DNA of 64,000 bases from Sphingobacteriales bacterium UTBCD1 (GCA_002066995.1 MWTC01000049.1:1-64000), one strand, 5' to 3'. Counted from the first letter of the stretch, positions 8,569-18,651 are shown. Notes: generated by a model from the sequence alone, not told the origin. Made by a program: numbers and translations.

Positions 8569-8907
8569 ATGTTAAAAATGCTTGGAAAAAAGTTGACTAT
8601 TCTGGCATTATTGGCCATTACAGCTGGTGTTGCATTTGCAACATTGGGTGATGGAAGAGTAAAATCTAAAAATTCCAAAAAGTCTTTGCTTTCCAGCAAG
8701 ACGGCCCTTACTCCTGGAACGTTTTCTTTAAAATCGGGTTACAACTTCAGAGGTAATGAAGTGGTAAATATCAATAATGACAGATACATTAACATCAATA
8801 CCGTAATTACTTATCAAAAAGGGAACAGTACTTATATCATGCCATTAAAAAAGAAAGTGCTGCTTGATAAGGTCACGTTCAATCCTAATCCGAATACAAG
8901 ACAATAA
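8569..8907 (+). CDS. Small exported protein of unknown function
   Basis: I do not recognise this family. The 112-residue protein starts at an ATG (MLKMLGKK); an upstream TTG in the same frame would place the signal peptide internally and would overlap the promoter. A signal peptide spans about residues 1-24 (LTILALLAITAGVAFA). The mature part is basic, with Ser/Lys and Asn-rich strands (VVNINNDRYININTVITYQK). The strong promoter and clear signal sequence support a real gene for a periplasmic or surface protein. Confidence 0.7.
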   Translation: MLKMLGKKLTILALLAITAGVAFATLGDGRVKSKNSKKSLLSSKTALTPGTFSLKSGYNFRGNEVVNINNDRYININTVITYQKGNSTYIMPLKKKVLLDKVTFNPNPNTRQ

Positions 8908-8912
8908 ACATT

Positions 8913-9581
8913 TTACATTCCCCCACGGGCACCTTTACTTTCTTCATAAGTCATAACCCTGTAACCGGACTTGGGTAAATCAAATTTTGAAGCAGGCACT
9001 GGATTAAAGTTTATGCCGGAAACAGTATAGGTTACTTTCAGTTTTCCCAAGGATGCTTCATATTGCATGGCCAATCCCGGGAGGTTTTTATTCAAATACT
9101 GAAATTCTTTATTGACCGGTTCAAGATCACGGGTGAAGTAAACAGTGAAGGTCGAAGTATCATCCAGTTTTCCAACAGCCTTCTGACATTTATAGCCGGC
9201 AATCGTTTTATATTCGTTTTCAAAAGAAAAATTCACCCCTTCATATTTTTTATTGGATTCTTTCCATTCTTCAGGCGTCATTTTGATCATATATTTCTGT
9301 TCTCCATAATCTTTCAGTATGGTGACATTCCCCGTTTTACCGTCTATAATGGTAGATTGAGTTCCCAGCGAACTGATCATTTCTGACCTGCTTGAATTCC
9401 CTTTGAGATAAACAACACTGGTTGCCCCATCCAGCAGGTCGGCCGCCTGGGGGCTTTTATTATCAGTATTAATCACAATATCATAGGAGATCATTGCTTC
9501 AGTCAGTTTTTTCTGAGCAAAGAGTTTGACAGAAAAAACAAGAGCAACAAGGGTTATCACTATTTGTATTGTTTTCCTCAT
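8913..9581 (-). CDS. Exported GLPGLI/DUF4412-like protein
   Basis: A 222-residue secreted protein of unknown function. The ATG giving MRKTIQIVITL is chosen because it places the signal peptide (to about residue 22, VFSVKLFA) at the N-terminus. The mature part is mostly beta strands. LKGNSSRSEM, IIDGKTGNVTILKDYGEQKY, IAGYKCQKAVGK and the LPGLAMQYEASLGKLKVTY stretch resemble the Bacteroidota DUF4412 and GLPGLI families, which are probably periplasmic lipid or protein binders. It is convergent with the gene at 8569, with five bases between stop codons. Confidence 0.72.
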   Translation of the reverse strand: MRKTIQIVITLVALVFSVKLFAQKKLTEAMISYDIVINTDNKSPQAADLLDGATSVVYLKGNSSRSEMISSLGTQSTIIDGKTGNVTILKDYGEQKYMIKMTPEEWKESNKKYEGVNFSFENEYKTIAGYKCQKAVGKLDDTSTFTVYFTRDLEPVNKEFQYLNKNLPGLAMQYEASLGKLKVTYTVSGINFNPVPASKFDLPKSGYRVMTYEESKGARGGM

Positions 9582-9692
9582 TCCGCTATTGTCAAATAAA
9601 AAGACGTGCCAATTTAAACAATATGTTGCATCTGCTGCAATGATTCCGGTCAATAAAGAGGTATCATCCGGAGTCTCTTATGAGTTATTTAA

Positions 9693-11540
9693 CTACCTTT
9701 TCCCTTTTTGAGGGGTTTGCTTCAGACGTTTTTGCTGCTCCTGCATTTGCTCAAACTTTTCCTGCCACTTTGATTTCGTCTTCGGTTTTTTCCTGTTTTC
9801 CTGTATGCCGGCAAGTATTTTATCATGGTCAATAATATATGTTTGAATGACATATTGTATTGCCAGTGTAATTAGATTTGATACAGTATAATACCAGGTG
9901 AGCGCTGACGGGAGATTATTGAAGATAAATAATAAAAAGACCGGGAAAATATAAGGCATGTATTTCAACAACGGATTACTTTGATCCGGCGTCATACTCA
10001 TGCTGTACAAAGAAATCAAAAAACTTGTTACAACGGCAAGAATAGTAAAAAGGCTGAGATGGCTTCCGAGCAATGGCACTTTCACCCCGAAATTTATAAA
10101 AACATCATACGCCGAAAGATCTTTTGCCCACAAAAAACTCTGCCCCCGCAATGCTACGTTTGAATTAAAAAAACTATAGAGGGCAAAGAATATCGGGATC
10201 TGCAAAAGCGCAGGAATACATCCACCGAGCGGATTCACTCCTGCCTCACGGAACAGTTTCATTTGTTCCATTTGAATTTGTTGCTGATCACCTCCATATT
10301 TTGCTTTTAATGCCGCAATTTCAGGACGCAATACTTTCATTTTTGCCCCGCTTAAGTAACTGGTATATGTCAGGGGCGAGATCAGTAAACGGATAATAAT
10401 AGTCAGTAAAGCAATTGCAAGACCATAACTTCCAATAAATCCTGCCAGGAAATCAAAAATCGGCATGATCAAAAACCTGTTCACCGGTCGTACAAAAGCA
10501 TAAAGCCCTTGACCGAGGTTGATCAGCTTTTCAAATTGGAGGTCATATTTTTTCAGTACATGAAAATCATCTGGTCCATAAAAAATTTCAAGGGGAATTG
10601 TCGCATTCATTGAAGGCGGCAATTTAATCTGCATCATAGCTGTTGAATTCAGAATGGTCCTGGCACTATCCGGCGGCATTGTCCATTCCATTTTACCTGA
10701 CGAAAAATCATCATTTGCAACAAGGAATGCATTGAAAAATCGTTGCCGGATACCTATCCATTTTACAGGTTTATCAAAATTCACTTCACTCCGCTTTACC
10801 GCTGTGTGATAATCAAACTCTCCGTTGGTAACATATCCTATCTGTGTATTTTGCTTCTCAAAAGAAATATCGGATTCCTGTTGCGCTGCCCTGTATTGCC
10901 AGGTCAGGTTCAGGGTGTTTTGAGTCAGTAATTTATCAGCACCGTTCATCATAATGCTAAAACCAAGCATATAGTCGTTCTTTTTCAAAACGAAACGATG
11001 GGTTACAGATAGAGGAGATGAACTGTCTTTTGATCTCAGCGTAAATTGGATTACTGTACTATCAGGCGTCTTCACTGAATCAATCTCCGAAAATAATATG
11101 TCGGAAACCGGGGAGCTGCTGTTAGGTCCTGTATTGATATTGTATGTAATTTTATCGAAATCAGTACCTGCCAGCTTTACAAATGAACTGTCTTGATTTT
11201 TATACTTTTTCAGTTCAATCCATTTTGGCTGTCCGCCTTTATTGGTAAAAGCTATTTTAACCAGATCATTCTCTGCATAAACAAGACGTTCTGAATCAAT
11301 GACTGCAGTTTTAAAAACGCCTTCATTGTTTATCCTGCTCAAAGAATCAAGCCTTAATGAATCGGTTTTTGAAGTAACTGTATCGAGTACAGGTTTCGGA
11401 TGCTTTGCATTTTCTATGGAGTCTTCAATTGCCTTTTTTTTCATGTACGCTGATTGCTCTTTACTGGTATAAAAGAAATAAGCAATAAACAAAGCAGCCA
11501 GCACCACAAAACCAATGACTGTATTACGGTCAAACTTCAT
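9693..11540 (-). CDS. yidC: Membrane protein insertase YidC
   Basis: YidC inserts and folds inner membrane proteins alone or with SecYEG. The product is 615 residues from the ATG for MKFDRNTVIGF; the open frame extends 23 codons upstream through the promoter. It has an N-terminal membrane anchor, a large periplasmic domain (about residues 60-340, with KIAFTNKGGQPKWIEL) and the conserved C-terminal insertase core with five membrane segments (ALLTIIIRLLISPLTYTSYL, with its conserved arginine; GGCIPALLQIPIFFALY). The tail is basic and Gln/Lys-rich, as is typical for ribosome contact. Confidence 0.97.
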   Translation of the reverse strand: MKFDRNTVIGFVVLAALFIAYFFYTSKEQSAYMKKKAIEDSIENAKHPKPVLDTVTSKTDSLRLDSLSRINNEGVFKTAVIDSERLVYAENDLVKIAFTNKGGQPKWIELKKYKNQDSSFVKLAGTDFDKITYNINTGPNSSSPVSDILFSEIDSVKTPDSTVIQFTLRSKDSSSPLSVTHRFVLKKNDYMLGFSIMMNGADKLLTQNTLNLTWQYRAAQQESDISFEKQNTQIGYVTNGEFDYHTAVKRSEVNFDKPVKWIGIRQRFFNAFLVANDDFSSGKMEWTMPPDSARTILNSTAMMQIKLPPSMNATIPLEIFYGPDDFHVLKKYDLQFEKLINLGQGLYAFVRPVNRFLIMPIFDFLAGFIGSYGLAIALLTIIIRLLISPLTYTSYLSGAKMKVLRPEIAALKAKYGGDQQQIQMEQMKLFREAGVNPLGGCIPALLQIPIFFALYSFFNSNVALRGQSFLWAKDLSAYDVFINFGVKVPLLGSHLSLFTILAVVTSFLISLYSMSMTPDQSNPLLKYMPYIFPVFLLFIFNNLPSALTWYYTVSNLITLAIQYVIQTYIIDHDKILAGIQENRKKPKTKSKWQEKFEQMQEQQKRLKQTPQKGKR

Positions 11541-11564
11541 CTGGTTTATAATTTTTAAGAGGGG

Positions 11565-11572
11565 CAAAGATA
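11565..11572 (-). promoter_or_regulatory. Promoter -7 element of yidC
   Basis: TATCTTTG on the minus strand, an exact TAnnTTTG match 25 bases before the chosen yidC ATG. This supports the shorter start. Confidence 0.68.
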
Positions 11573-11673
11573 AGGTAATCAGGATTGTTTCTGCTGCCGG
11601 TATTTTCAATTAAAACGGCAGCGAAAGACCCGGATTTCTGCCTGTAATTTGTTTAAATTTGATAAAGCAAATC

Positions 11674-12942
11674 ATGGAAGCATACGGAAAAATATTACTG
11701 ATCGCCATGCCCGCTTTTCTTGTTCTGGTGCTTTTTGAAAAATGGTTTGGATGGCATATCGGGAAAGATACGAACAGGAGTTCCGATATGATATCAAGCC
11801 TCAGCAGCGGTATCACCAACGTCACCAAAAATGTATTGGGGCTTGGCATCACCATTCTAACATACGGCTGGCTGGAAGAAAAAGTGGCTTTATTTCATAT
11901 TAAAACTACATGGCTAACTTATATTATAGCTTTCATAGCTATTGATTTTGCAGGCTACTGGGTACACAGGATTCAGCACAAGATTAATTTTTTCTGGAAT
12001 GGCCATGTTATTCATCACAGCAGTGAAGAATTTAATCTTGCCTGCGCCCTTCGTCAAAGCATTTCATCTGTCGTCAATATTTTCGCTTTTCTATTATTGC
12101 CTGCAGCACTGATGGGCGTTCCGGCCAAAATTATTGCGATCGTTGCCCCGCTGCAACTCTTTGCTCAATTCTGGTATCATACCCGGTACATCAGCAAATT
12201 AGGAGTTCTCGAAAAAATTATTGTAACTCCGTCACATCACAGGGTGCATCATGCCATCAACCCGGAATACATTGATAAGAATCTATCGCAGATATTTATT
12301 TTCTGGGATAAAATTTTTGGCACTTACCAGGAAGAACTGGCGGGAGCACCACCGGTTTACGGGATCACCCGCCCTGCAAAAACCTGGAACCCGATAAAAA
12401 TAAATTTTCAGCATGTATGGCTGCTGATCCGGGATGCATGGCATACAAAGAGCTGGAAAGACAAATTAAGAATTTGGTTTATGCCCACAGGCTGGCGTCC
12501 TGCCGACGTAGCAGAAAAATATCCCGTGGAGCACATTGAAGACGTATTTCATTTTGAAAAATTCAACCCAAAAACATCCAAAGGGTTAATAACGTGGTCA
12601 TGGATACAAATCGGATTCCTTTTATTACTTGTCGGTTATTTATTCGGAAATATTGCTGAAATCGGGAACCCGGATATGTTCATTTATGGAGTATTTGTAT
12701 TTCTCAGTGTTTATGCTTATTCGGAATTGATGGACCGGAACCGTTACGCTTTGCTATGGGAAGGTTTTAAAAATATTTTTGGCATTCTGATCATTTACAA
12801 GGAGAAAGATTGGTTTGGCTTAGATCAACTGGTACCACACGCCAGTCTTTTTCTCATTGCATATTTTATTTTTGCAACTTTTATTGCAGGCTGGTTTGTA
12901 AACAGGCATGAAAAAGAAGACAGGAAATTATCAATTGCCTGA
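11674..12942 (+). CDS. Fatty acid hydroxylase / sterol desaturase family membrane protein
   Basis: A 422-residue integral membrane di-iron enzyme. The histidine clusters of the superfamily are present at about residues 100-200: HRIQH, HVIHHSSEE, and SHHRVHH, which ligate the iron pair. At least four hydrophobic segments surround them, and a second membrane block lies at residues 310-415. It probably hydroxylates or desaturates a lipid; the substrate is unknown. The start is the ATG of MEAYGKILL. A TAAATTTG element at 11654-11661 ends only 12 bases before it and may be its promoter. Confidence 0.88.
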   Translation: MEAYGKILLIAMPAFLVLVLFEKWFGWHIGKDTNRSSDMISSLSSGITNVTKNVLGLGITILTYGWLEEKVALFHIKTTWLTYIIAFIAIDFAGYWVHRIQHKINFFWNGHVIHHSSEEFNLACALRQSISSVVNIFAFLLLPAALMGVPAKIIAIVAPLQLFAQFWYHTRYISKLGVLEKIIVTPSHHRVHHAINPEYIDKNLSQIFIFWDKIFGTYQEELAGAPPVYGITRPAKTWNPIKINFQHVWLLIRDAWHTKSWKDKLRIWFMPTGWRPADVAEKYPVEHIEDVFHFEKFNPKTSKGLITWSWIQIGFLLLLVGYLFGNIAEIGNPDMFIYGVFVFLSVYAYSELMDRNRYALLWEGFKNIFGILIIYKEKDWFGLDQLVPHASLFLIAYFIFATFIAGWFVNRHEKEDRKLSIA

Positions 12943-12965
12943 TCTCATAAAAAATGAAAAGACTT

Positions 12966-14447
12966 TTATAGAGAAGCTTTTGTAAGTTCGTTATCAACAG
13001 TTCTCCAGATCTTCAATGGATTTTCATTCTTCAATTCATCCGGGAGCAGGTCATTGCTCCAGTTTTGAAAACACATTGGCCTTGCAAATCTTTTGATGCC
13101 ATCGGCACCTACTGATGTAAATCTCGCATCAGTAGTGGCCGGGAAGGGACCACCGTGATGCATACTTAAACAGACTTCTACTCCGGTAGGCACTCCATTC
13201 AGAATAAATCTTCCGCATATATTCTGTACTGCTTCTGCAAGTTCCGGGTTTGAGCGGACATCATCATCAGTCGCCATCATGGTTGCCGTCAGCTGGCCTT
13301 CAATATGCCTGGCCACCCGGGTCATCTCAGCAACATCCTTGCAGCGAATGACTAATGAGAATGGGCCAAACACCTCATGATGGAGAACGGGATTATTTAA
13401 AAATGCCTGCGCTGAAGCAGAAGCAACAGTTGGCGCTCCCTGATTTATAACAGGGTCCTGAGATGAAACAGCAACAGTTTCCACTTCTTTTTGAGAAAGT
13501 GTTTCAGCTCTTTTCTCCACATAATTTTTAAAAATACCCGGATTAAGCATGTCGCCGGGAATAGCTTTTTCTATCTGTCCTGATAAAACCAAAATGAAAT
13601 TATTCAGATCATCATTATCAATGCCGATGATGAGGCCCGGGTTGGTGCAAAACTGGCCAACACCCAAAGTAATAGAACTTGCATAGCTACGGGCAACATC
13701 TTCTGCAGATTGTTTCATTTTTTCAGGCATCAGGAAAACAGGATTGATGCTGCTCATTTCAGCAAATACAGGTATCGGATCTTTTCGCTGATTGGCCCAA
13801 TCAAATAATTGTTTGCCCCCTGCAAAAGATCCGGTGAATCCAACCGCTTTTGTCAACGGATGCGTCACTAATGCTTTTCCTACCTCAAATGAAAATCCAT
13901 GCAGATGTGTGAATATTCCTGAGGGCATATAACAATTTGCTGCTGCTTTTAAAATGGCCCCTGCGATCATTTCACTTGTCCTTTCATGAGCAGGGTGTGC
14001 TTTCACAATCACCGGACATCCTGCGGCTAATGCACATGCCGTATCACCTCCGGCAGTAGAATAAGCATAAGGAAAATTAGCTGCACCAAAGACCACAACA
14101 GGTCCCAAAGGGATCAGCATTTTTCTGAGGTCCGGTTTTGGCGGGGTTTTATCCGGAACAGCAGCATCTATCCTTGCTTCCAGCCAGTCACCTTTTTCGC
14201 AAGCATCGGCATAGCTGTTCAGCTGAAATATCGTTCTTGCTCTTTCCCCACGAAGTCTCGCCTCGGGTAAAGCCGTTTCTTCCTGAGTCACTTTCAGTAA
14301 TTCATCACCCAGGTTTTCAACTTCTTTTCCTATCGCTCGCATAAAGTCGGCCCGTCGTTTCAAGCTCATCTTACGATAGATAAGGAAGGCATTCCATGCC
14401 TGGCTCATCGCATCATTGATCTCTTCAATTGTTGCATCCCGGTACAT
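12966..14447 (-). CDS. Aldehyde dehydrogenase, 2,5-dioxovalerate (ketoglutarate semialdehyde) type
   Basis: A 493-residue NAD(P)+-dependent aldehyde dehydrogenase. Recognisable parts are PLGPVVVFGAANFPYAYSTA, VIVKAHPAH, the coenzyme loop VGFTGSFAGGK, the catalytic glutamate region FAEMSSINP and the catalytic cysteine in GQFCTNPG. The FPYAYSTAGGDTACALAAGC and AEMSSINPVF blocks are those of alpha-ketoglutaric semialdehyde dehydrogenases, which oxidise 2,5-dioxopentanoate in pentose, sugar acid or hydroxyproline breakdown. No partner catabolic genes are nearby, so the physiological substrate remains open. The ATG for MYRDATIEE is chosen over an upstream in-frame start. Confidence 0.87.
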   Translation of the reverse strand: MYRDATIEEINDAMSQAWNAFLIYRKMSLKRRADFMRAIGKEVENLGDELLKVTQEETALPEARLRGERARTIFQLNSYADACEKGDWLEARIDAAVPDKTPPKPDLRKMLIPLGPVVVFGAANFPYAYSTAGGDTACALAAGCPVIVKAHPAHERTSEMIAGAILKAAANCYMPSGIFTHLHGFSFEVGKALVTHPLTKAVGFTGSFAGGKQLFDWANQRKDPIPVFAEMSSINPVFLMPEKMKQSAEDVARSYASSITLGVGQFCTNPGLIIGIDNDDLNNFILVLSGQIEKAIPGDMLNPGIFKNYVEKRAETLSQKEVETVAVSSQDPVINQGAPTVASASAQAFLNNPVLHHEVFGPFSLVIRCKDVAEMTRVARHIEGQLTATMMATDDDVRSNPELAEAVQNICGRFILNGVPTGVEVCLSMHHGGPFPATTDARFTSVGADGIKRFARPMCFQNWSNDLLPDELKNENPLKIWRTVDNELTKASL

Positions 14448-14586
14448 AAAAATTATTTTAAAAAATTCTGAATATTCTCTCTGCACACAAAATTACAATG
14501 ATTGGCAGTAAAGTATTTCGTTTAACAGAATGATAAATGCATAGAAAGAAGAATTCCCGGGTTTGATTTTTCATTACCTTGACCGC

Positions 14587-15849
14587 ATGAATCGCAATAT
14601 ACCTCTGGCGGAAAGAATCAGGCCGGCAACACTGGATGAGCTCGCAGGCCAGGAACATCTTGTAGGTAAAGGAAGCATATTGAGAACTTCAATTGAAAAT
14701 GGTAAAGTGCCTTCCATCATTTTCTGGGGGCCTCCCGGCACGGGCAAAACAAGCATTGCCAATATCATTGCGCATACACTGAGCGTTCCTTTTTTTCAAC
14801 TGAGCGCTGTCAGTTCCGGGGTAAAAGATGTGAGAGAAGCCATTGAAGAAGCAAAAAATAAACCCGGTGCAGTCTTATTTATTGATGAAATTCACCGGTT
14901 CAATAAAGCACAGCAGGATGCATTGCTTGGTGCAGTAGAAAAAGGGATCATCACTCTGATCGGAGCCACTACGGAAAATCCTTCTTTCGAAGTGATCAGT
15001 GCATTGCTCAGCCGCTGCCAGGTCTATGTATTAAAACCATTGGAAGAAAATGAGCTGATCAGGCTGTTGCATACAGCCATAGAAAAAGATGAGTACCTAA
15101 AAAGAAAAAAGATCGAATTAAAGGAGACCGCAGCGCTCATCAATATTTCTGGAGGTGATGCCCGGAAACTTTTAAACCTGTTGGAGATCGTTTGCGATAC
15201 ATCAGAAGAAAAGATCATCATCACCAATGAACTGGTAATGGCAGTGGCACAAAAAAGGATCGCACTTTATGACAAAGGAGGAGAACAGCATTATGACATC
15301 ATATCTGCCTTTATCAAATCCATTCGCGGCAGTGATCCTAATGCTGCAGTTTACTGGCTGGCAAGAATGACAGAAGGCGGAGAAGATGTAAAATTCATTG
15401 CAAGAAGAATGCTGATCCTGGCAAGTGAAGATATCGGCAATGCCAATCCAACCGCATTAGTGCTGGCAAATGCAGCTTTTGAGGCTGTAAATAAGATAGG
15501 ATATCCAGAAGCAAACCTGATTCTTTCACAATGCGCCATATATCTTGCATCCAGCCCCAAAAGTAATTCGGCAACTGTTGCTATCGGCACAGCAATGAAT
15601 GCTGTTAAAGAAAAAGGTGATCTGCCGGTGCCTTTACACATACGCAATGCACCCACAGGCCTGATGAAAGAATTGAGTTATGGTAAAGGCTATCAGTACT
15701 CACACGACTATGAAAAGAATTTTTCTGATCAGGAATATTTACCCAAAGAATTATCAGGGGTCAGGTTCTATGAACCCGGTAAAAATGCCAGAGAAGAGGA
15801 GTTGAGAAAATTTCTGAAAACCCTATGGAAAGAAAAATATGGATATTGA
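14587..15849 (+). CDS. rarA: Replication-associated recombination protein A (RarA/MgsA AAA+ ATPase)
   Basis: A 420-residue clamp-loader-like AAA+ ATPase that acts at stalled replication forks. It contains PLAERIRPATLDELAGQEH, Walker A GPPGTGKTS, Walker B LFIDEIHRF, the sensor motif GATTENPSF, LLSRCQV with the arginine finger, and the C-terminal tetramerisation part (YDIISAFIKSIRGSDPNAAV, MLILASEDIGNANP). The ATG at 14587 matches the family N-terminus; an upstream TTG adds eight unconserved residues. A near-consensus promoter element TACCTTGA ends about six bases before the ATG. Confidence 0.96.
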   Translation: MNRNIPLAERIRPATLDELAGQEHLVGKGSILRTSIENGKVPSIIFWGPPGTGKTSIANIIAHTLSVPFFQLSAVSSGVKDVREAIEEAKNKPGAVLFIDEIHRFNKAQQDALLGAVEKGIITLIGATTENPSFEVISALLSRCQVYVLKPLEENELIRLLHTAIEKDEYLKRKKIELKETAALINISGGDARKLLNLLEIVCDTSEEKIIITNELVMAVAQKRIALYDKGGEQHYDIISAFIKSIRGSDPNAAVYWLARMTEGGEDVKFIARRMLILASEDIGNANPTALVLANAAFEAVNKIGYPEANLILSQCAIYLASSPKSNSATVAIGTAMNAVKEKGDLPVPLHIRNAPTGLMKELSYGKGYQYSHDYEKNFSDQEYLPKELSGVRFYEPGKNAREEELRKFLKTLWKEKYGY

Positions 15850-15858
15850 TCTTTTAGA

Positions 15859-16746
15859 TCAATTCAAATTTTTTCCCTGATATAACAATGGGAAAAACTG
15901 GCCGCTCATCTTTTCTCCTTTTCTGACTGCAGGAACGCCTTCCAGCAAAGGTTCGTTTGAATCAGATAATACCCCGTCAGCAAAAACATTAATCACGAAA
16001 GCTCTCCTGGGCATTGATGATGCATTGGCTCCAGAGCCGTGCAAAGTAAGCGGATGATGAAAAGTAGCCTCGCCGGCTTTCATCACGGCATATTGGGTAT
16101 TTGCAAATTGTAATTTTTGTTTTTCTGATAAAAAATCCTTGATCTTTTCCAGATCCCCTGCAATATCCGGCTTAGGAAGTAATCCCCACTTATGACTTCC
16201 GGGAATGTATTGCAGGCATCCATTCTCTTTTGTTGCATCATCTAATCCACACCAGCATGTAAGATGGGCTACCGGTACGGTCCTCGTCCAATAAGAATAA
16301 TCCTGATGCCAAGCCACCACGCCGCCCTGCTTGGGCGGTTTCCAAAATATCTGGTCATGCCAGAAACGAACCGGAACATTTCCCAACAACTGGCTGGCAG
16401 CCATCACAAACCTTGGGTTCCACAAAACGTCGTGAAGGCCGGGAGTAATCCGCCAGGCGCCTAATGCATGAAACAGTATAGTGTTGGGATCTGTTGATTC
16501 GTTTGAATGAAATTCATAGAATAAATGATGGGCGGGATGTTTCGGATCTGCGATCTGGGCAAATTCATTCCGCAATCTTTCGATCTGGTCCTCATCCAGC
16601 ATTTTGATCCCACTGAGAAAACCATTCTTATTAAAAAAATCAACCTGCTCATCACTCAATTTATATTGTTCCCATTCTTCTGCATTGCGGGGCCATTGAA
16701 ACATATCACTGACGAGCTTATGTACCGTACTTAAATCTCTGGTCAT
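15859..16746 (-). CDS. Phytanoyl-CoA dioxygenase (PhyH) family protein
   Basis: A 295-residue predicted Fe(II)/2-oxoglutarate-dependent oxygenase with a double-stranded beta-helix. The iron ligands can be assigned as the HQD of VAWHQDYSYW (about residue 144) and the histidine in LHGSGANAS, with the arginine of MPRRAFVINVF in the place of the 2-oxoglutarate salt bridge. ENGCLQYIPGSHKWG is a typical PhyH block. The substrate is unknown. It is convergent with rarA (nine bases between) and divergent from the M28 peptidase gene. Confidence 0.88.
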   Translation of the reverse strand: MTRDLSTVHKLVSDMFQWPRNAEEWEQYKLSDEQVDFFNKNGFLSGIKMLDEDQIERLRNEFAQIADPKHPAHHLFYEFHSNESTDPNTILFHALGAWRITPGLHDVLWNPRFVMAASQLLGNVPVRFWHDQIFWKPPKQGGVVAWHQDYSYWTRTVPVAHLTCWCGLDDATKENGCLQYIPGSHKWGLLPKPDIAGDLEKIKDFLSEKQKLQFANTQYAVMKAGEATFHHPLTLHGSGANASSMPRRAFVINVFADGVLSDSNEPLLEGVPAVRKGEKMSGQFFPLLYQGKNLN

Positions 16747-16834
16747 ATTATAAATGCGTTTGATCTAAATTACATTTTTTATTAATTCAGCCATCAGGAT
16801 TGCATTAATTTTATTCCATTAAAATTCTCTGTTT

Positions 16835-18184
16835 ATGAAAAAACGTTTATTGCTTGCCTGGTCACTGCTACTCTCTCAGCTGCTCTTTTCGCAGGTGATC
16901 ATTCAAAAAGATTCTGATATAGAAAAAATGGTCAGTGAGGTTTCCAAAGACTCACTCCGTTCTTATATCACTCAATTAGTGAGTTTTCACACAAGGAATA
17001 CTTTGAGTACGCAAACCGATCCCAAACAAGGTATAGGTGCTGCAAGGCTATGGGTGCTTGGCAAATTCAATGAGTTTGCCAAACAATCCAACGGACGATT
17101 CAAAGCATTTATAGATACAACTACCTACAAGAAAGACGGAAGAAGAGTGAACAGGGATATTATTTTGGGTAATGTGGTGGCAACTTTGAAAGGTACCGAT
17201 CCGGATGATGACCGGATTTTTATTATCAGCGGCCACCTAGACAATATGCGGAGTAACGTGATGGACAGCACGGGATTTGCTCCAGGGGCTAACGATGACG
17301 GAAGCGGAACTTCTGCAGTATTGGAATGTGCAAGGGTCATGAGTAAACATGCGTTCCCGGCAACAATTATTTTTGTTACGGTTAGCGGGGAAGAACAAGG
17401 CCTGCTCGGATCAACTTATATGGCGGAAAAAGCAAAGAAAGAAAACCGTGACATTGAAGCTGTATTGAACAATGATATTGTCGGCAGCAATAACAGCAGC
17501 GAAACAAACATCGTCAATAATACCAGGGTGAGGGTGTTCAGTGAAGGAATCTCAGTACTGGATACTGGATCAGTACTTGCAAGGATTCGAAGCCTTGGGT
17601 TAGAAAATGATGGCAATTCAAGGCAACTGGCCCGTTATGTGAAAGAGACAGGGGAACGTTATGTAGATAATCTTGAAGTCGTGATGGTGTATCGCCAGGA
17701 TCGCTTTTTACGTGGCGGGGATCATCTGCCGTATATTCAAAGAGGATACACAGCTGTACGCATCACAGAAATGAACGAAAATTTTTACCACCAGCACCAG
17801 GATGTAAGAATGGAAAACGGAATTCAATATGGCGATTTGCCTGAGTTTATGGATTTTGAATACCTGAGAAAAAACACCTGCATGAACCTGAGTACGCTTG
17901 CCAACCTTGCCAAAGCTCCTTCAAAACCCCGGGAAGTGAAAGTTGAAGTAAAAAGATTGACAAACTACACGGAACTGGGCTGGAAAGAACCTAAAACAGG
18001 AAAAGTAAAAGGTTATTATGTATTAATGAGAGAAACAACCGGCGCTTTCTGGCAAAAAAAGTTTTTTACAACTGAAACAAAAATGATACTTCCTTATTCA
18101 AAAGATAACTATTTTTTTGCTGTGCAGTCTGTAAACGAGGATGGAAATGAAAGTCTTGCAGTAGTTCCTGTACCCGGCAGATAA
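16835..18184 (+). CDS. Secreted M28-family metallopeptidase with C-terminal Fn3-like domain
   Basis: A 449-residue exported zinc aminopeptidase-like protein. The signal peptide is about residues 1-20 (LLLAWSLLLSQLLFSQ). Two-zinc ligands are recognisable in ISGHLDN, GANDDGSGTSA, SGEEQGLLGS, NNDIVGSN and the late FYHQHQD. From about residue 365 (SKPREVKVEVKRLTNYTELG) the C-terminus looks like a fibronectin type III or Ig-like domain. It presumably digests peptides in the periplasm or outside the cell. No type IX sorting tail is evident. Confidence 0.9.
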   Translation: MKKRLLLAWSLLLSQLLFSQVIIQKDSDIEKMVSEVSKDSLRSYITQLVSFHTRNTLSTQTDPKQGIGAARLWVLGKFNEFAKQSNGRFKAFIDTTTYKKDGRRVNRDIILGNVVATLKGTDPDDDRIFIISGHLDNMRSNVMDSTGFAPGANDDGSGTSAVLECARVMSKHAFPATIIFVTVSGEEQGLLGSTYMAEKAKKENRDIEAVLNNDIVGSNNSSETNIVNNTRVRVFSEGISVLDTGSVLARIRSLGLENDGNSRQLARYVKETGERYVDNLEVVMVYRQDRFLRGGDHLPYIQRGYTAVRITEMNENFYHQHQDVRMENGIQYGDLPEFMDFEYLRKNTCMNLSTLANLAKAPSKPREVKVEVKRLTNYTELGWKEPKTGKVKGYYVLMRETTGAFWQKKFFTTETKMILPYSKDNYFFAVQSVNEDGNESLAVVPVPGR

Positions 18185-18210
18185 TTACAAACAATCATGA
18201 CTGATCAGAT

Positions 18211-18651
18211 ATGAATTGGATATTGAAAAGATTCTCTGAACTTTCACCGGATGAACTTTATGCCATCCTGCAGTTGAGAAATGAAGTATTTGTTATTGAG
18301 CAAAACTGTTTATTCCAGGATGCAGACAATAAAGATCAGCTCTCCTGTCACCTGATGGGATGGAGTGATGGAATATTAGCAGCTTACTCCAGGCTGGTTC
18401 CACCCGGTATTGCTTTTGACAAAGCTTCAATCGGGAGAGTTGTCATTTCACCGGCAAGAAGGGGAACAGGAGCTGGAAAAGAATTGATGCGAATCTCCAT
18501 AGAAAATATCAAACATTTATACGGCAATAATCCAATAATGATCGGGGCACAGCTATATTTAAAAAAATTTTATGAATCCATCGGGTTCAGCCAGGTAAGC
18601 AGTATTTACCTGGAAGACGGGATTGAACATATCCAGATGATGCTTTCCTGA
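18211..18651 (+). CDS. GNAT family N-acetyltransferase (ElaA-like)
   Basis: A 146-residue acetyl-CoA-dependent acyltransferase. LYAILQLRNEVFVIEQNC and LFQDADNKD near the N-terminus are the hallmarks of the ElaA subgroup, followed by the acetyl-CoA loop SPARRGTGAGKELM and the C-terminal FYESIGFSQVS. The acceptor is unknown. It starts 26 bases after the peptidase stop codon and is probably cotranscribed with it. Confidence 0.9.
   Translation: MNWILKRFSELSPDELYAILQLRNEVFVIEQNCLFQDADNKDQLSCHLMGWSDGILAAYSRLVPPGIAFDKASIGRVVISPARRGTGAGKELMRISIENIKHLYGNNPIMIGAQLYLKKFYESIGFSQVSSIYLEDGIEHIQMMLS

Noticed and set aside
11659..11661. TTG as start of the fatty acid hydroxylase
   Set aside because: It falls within a TAAATTTG promoter-like element; the ATG at 11674 is preferred.
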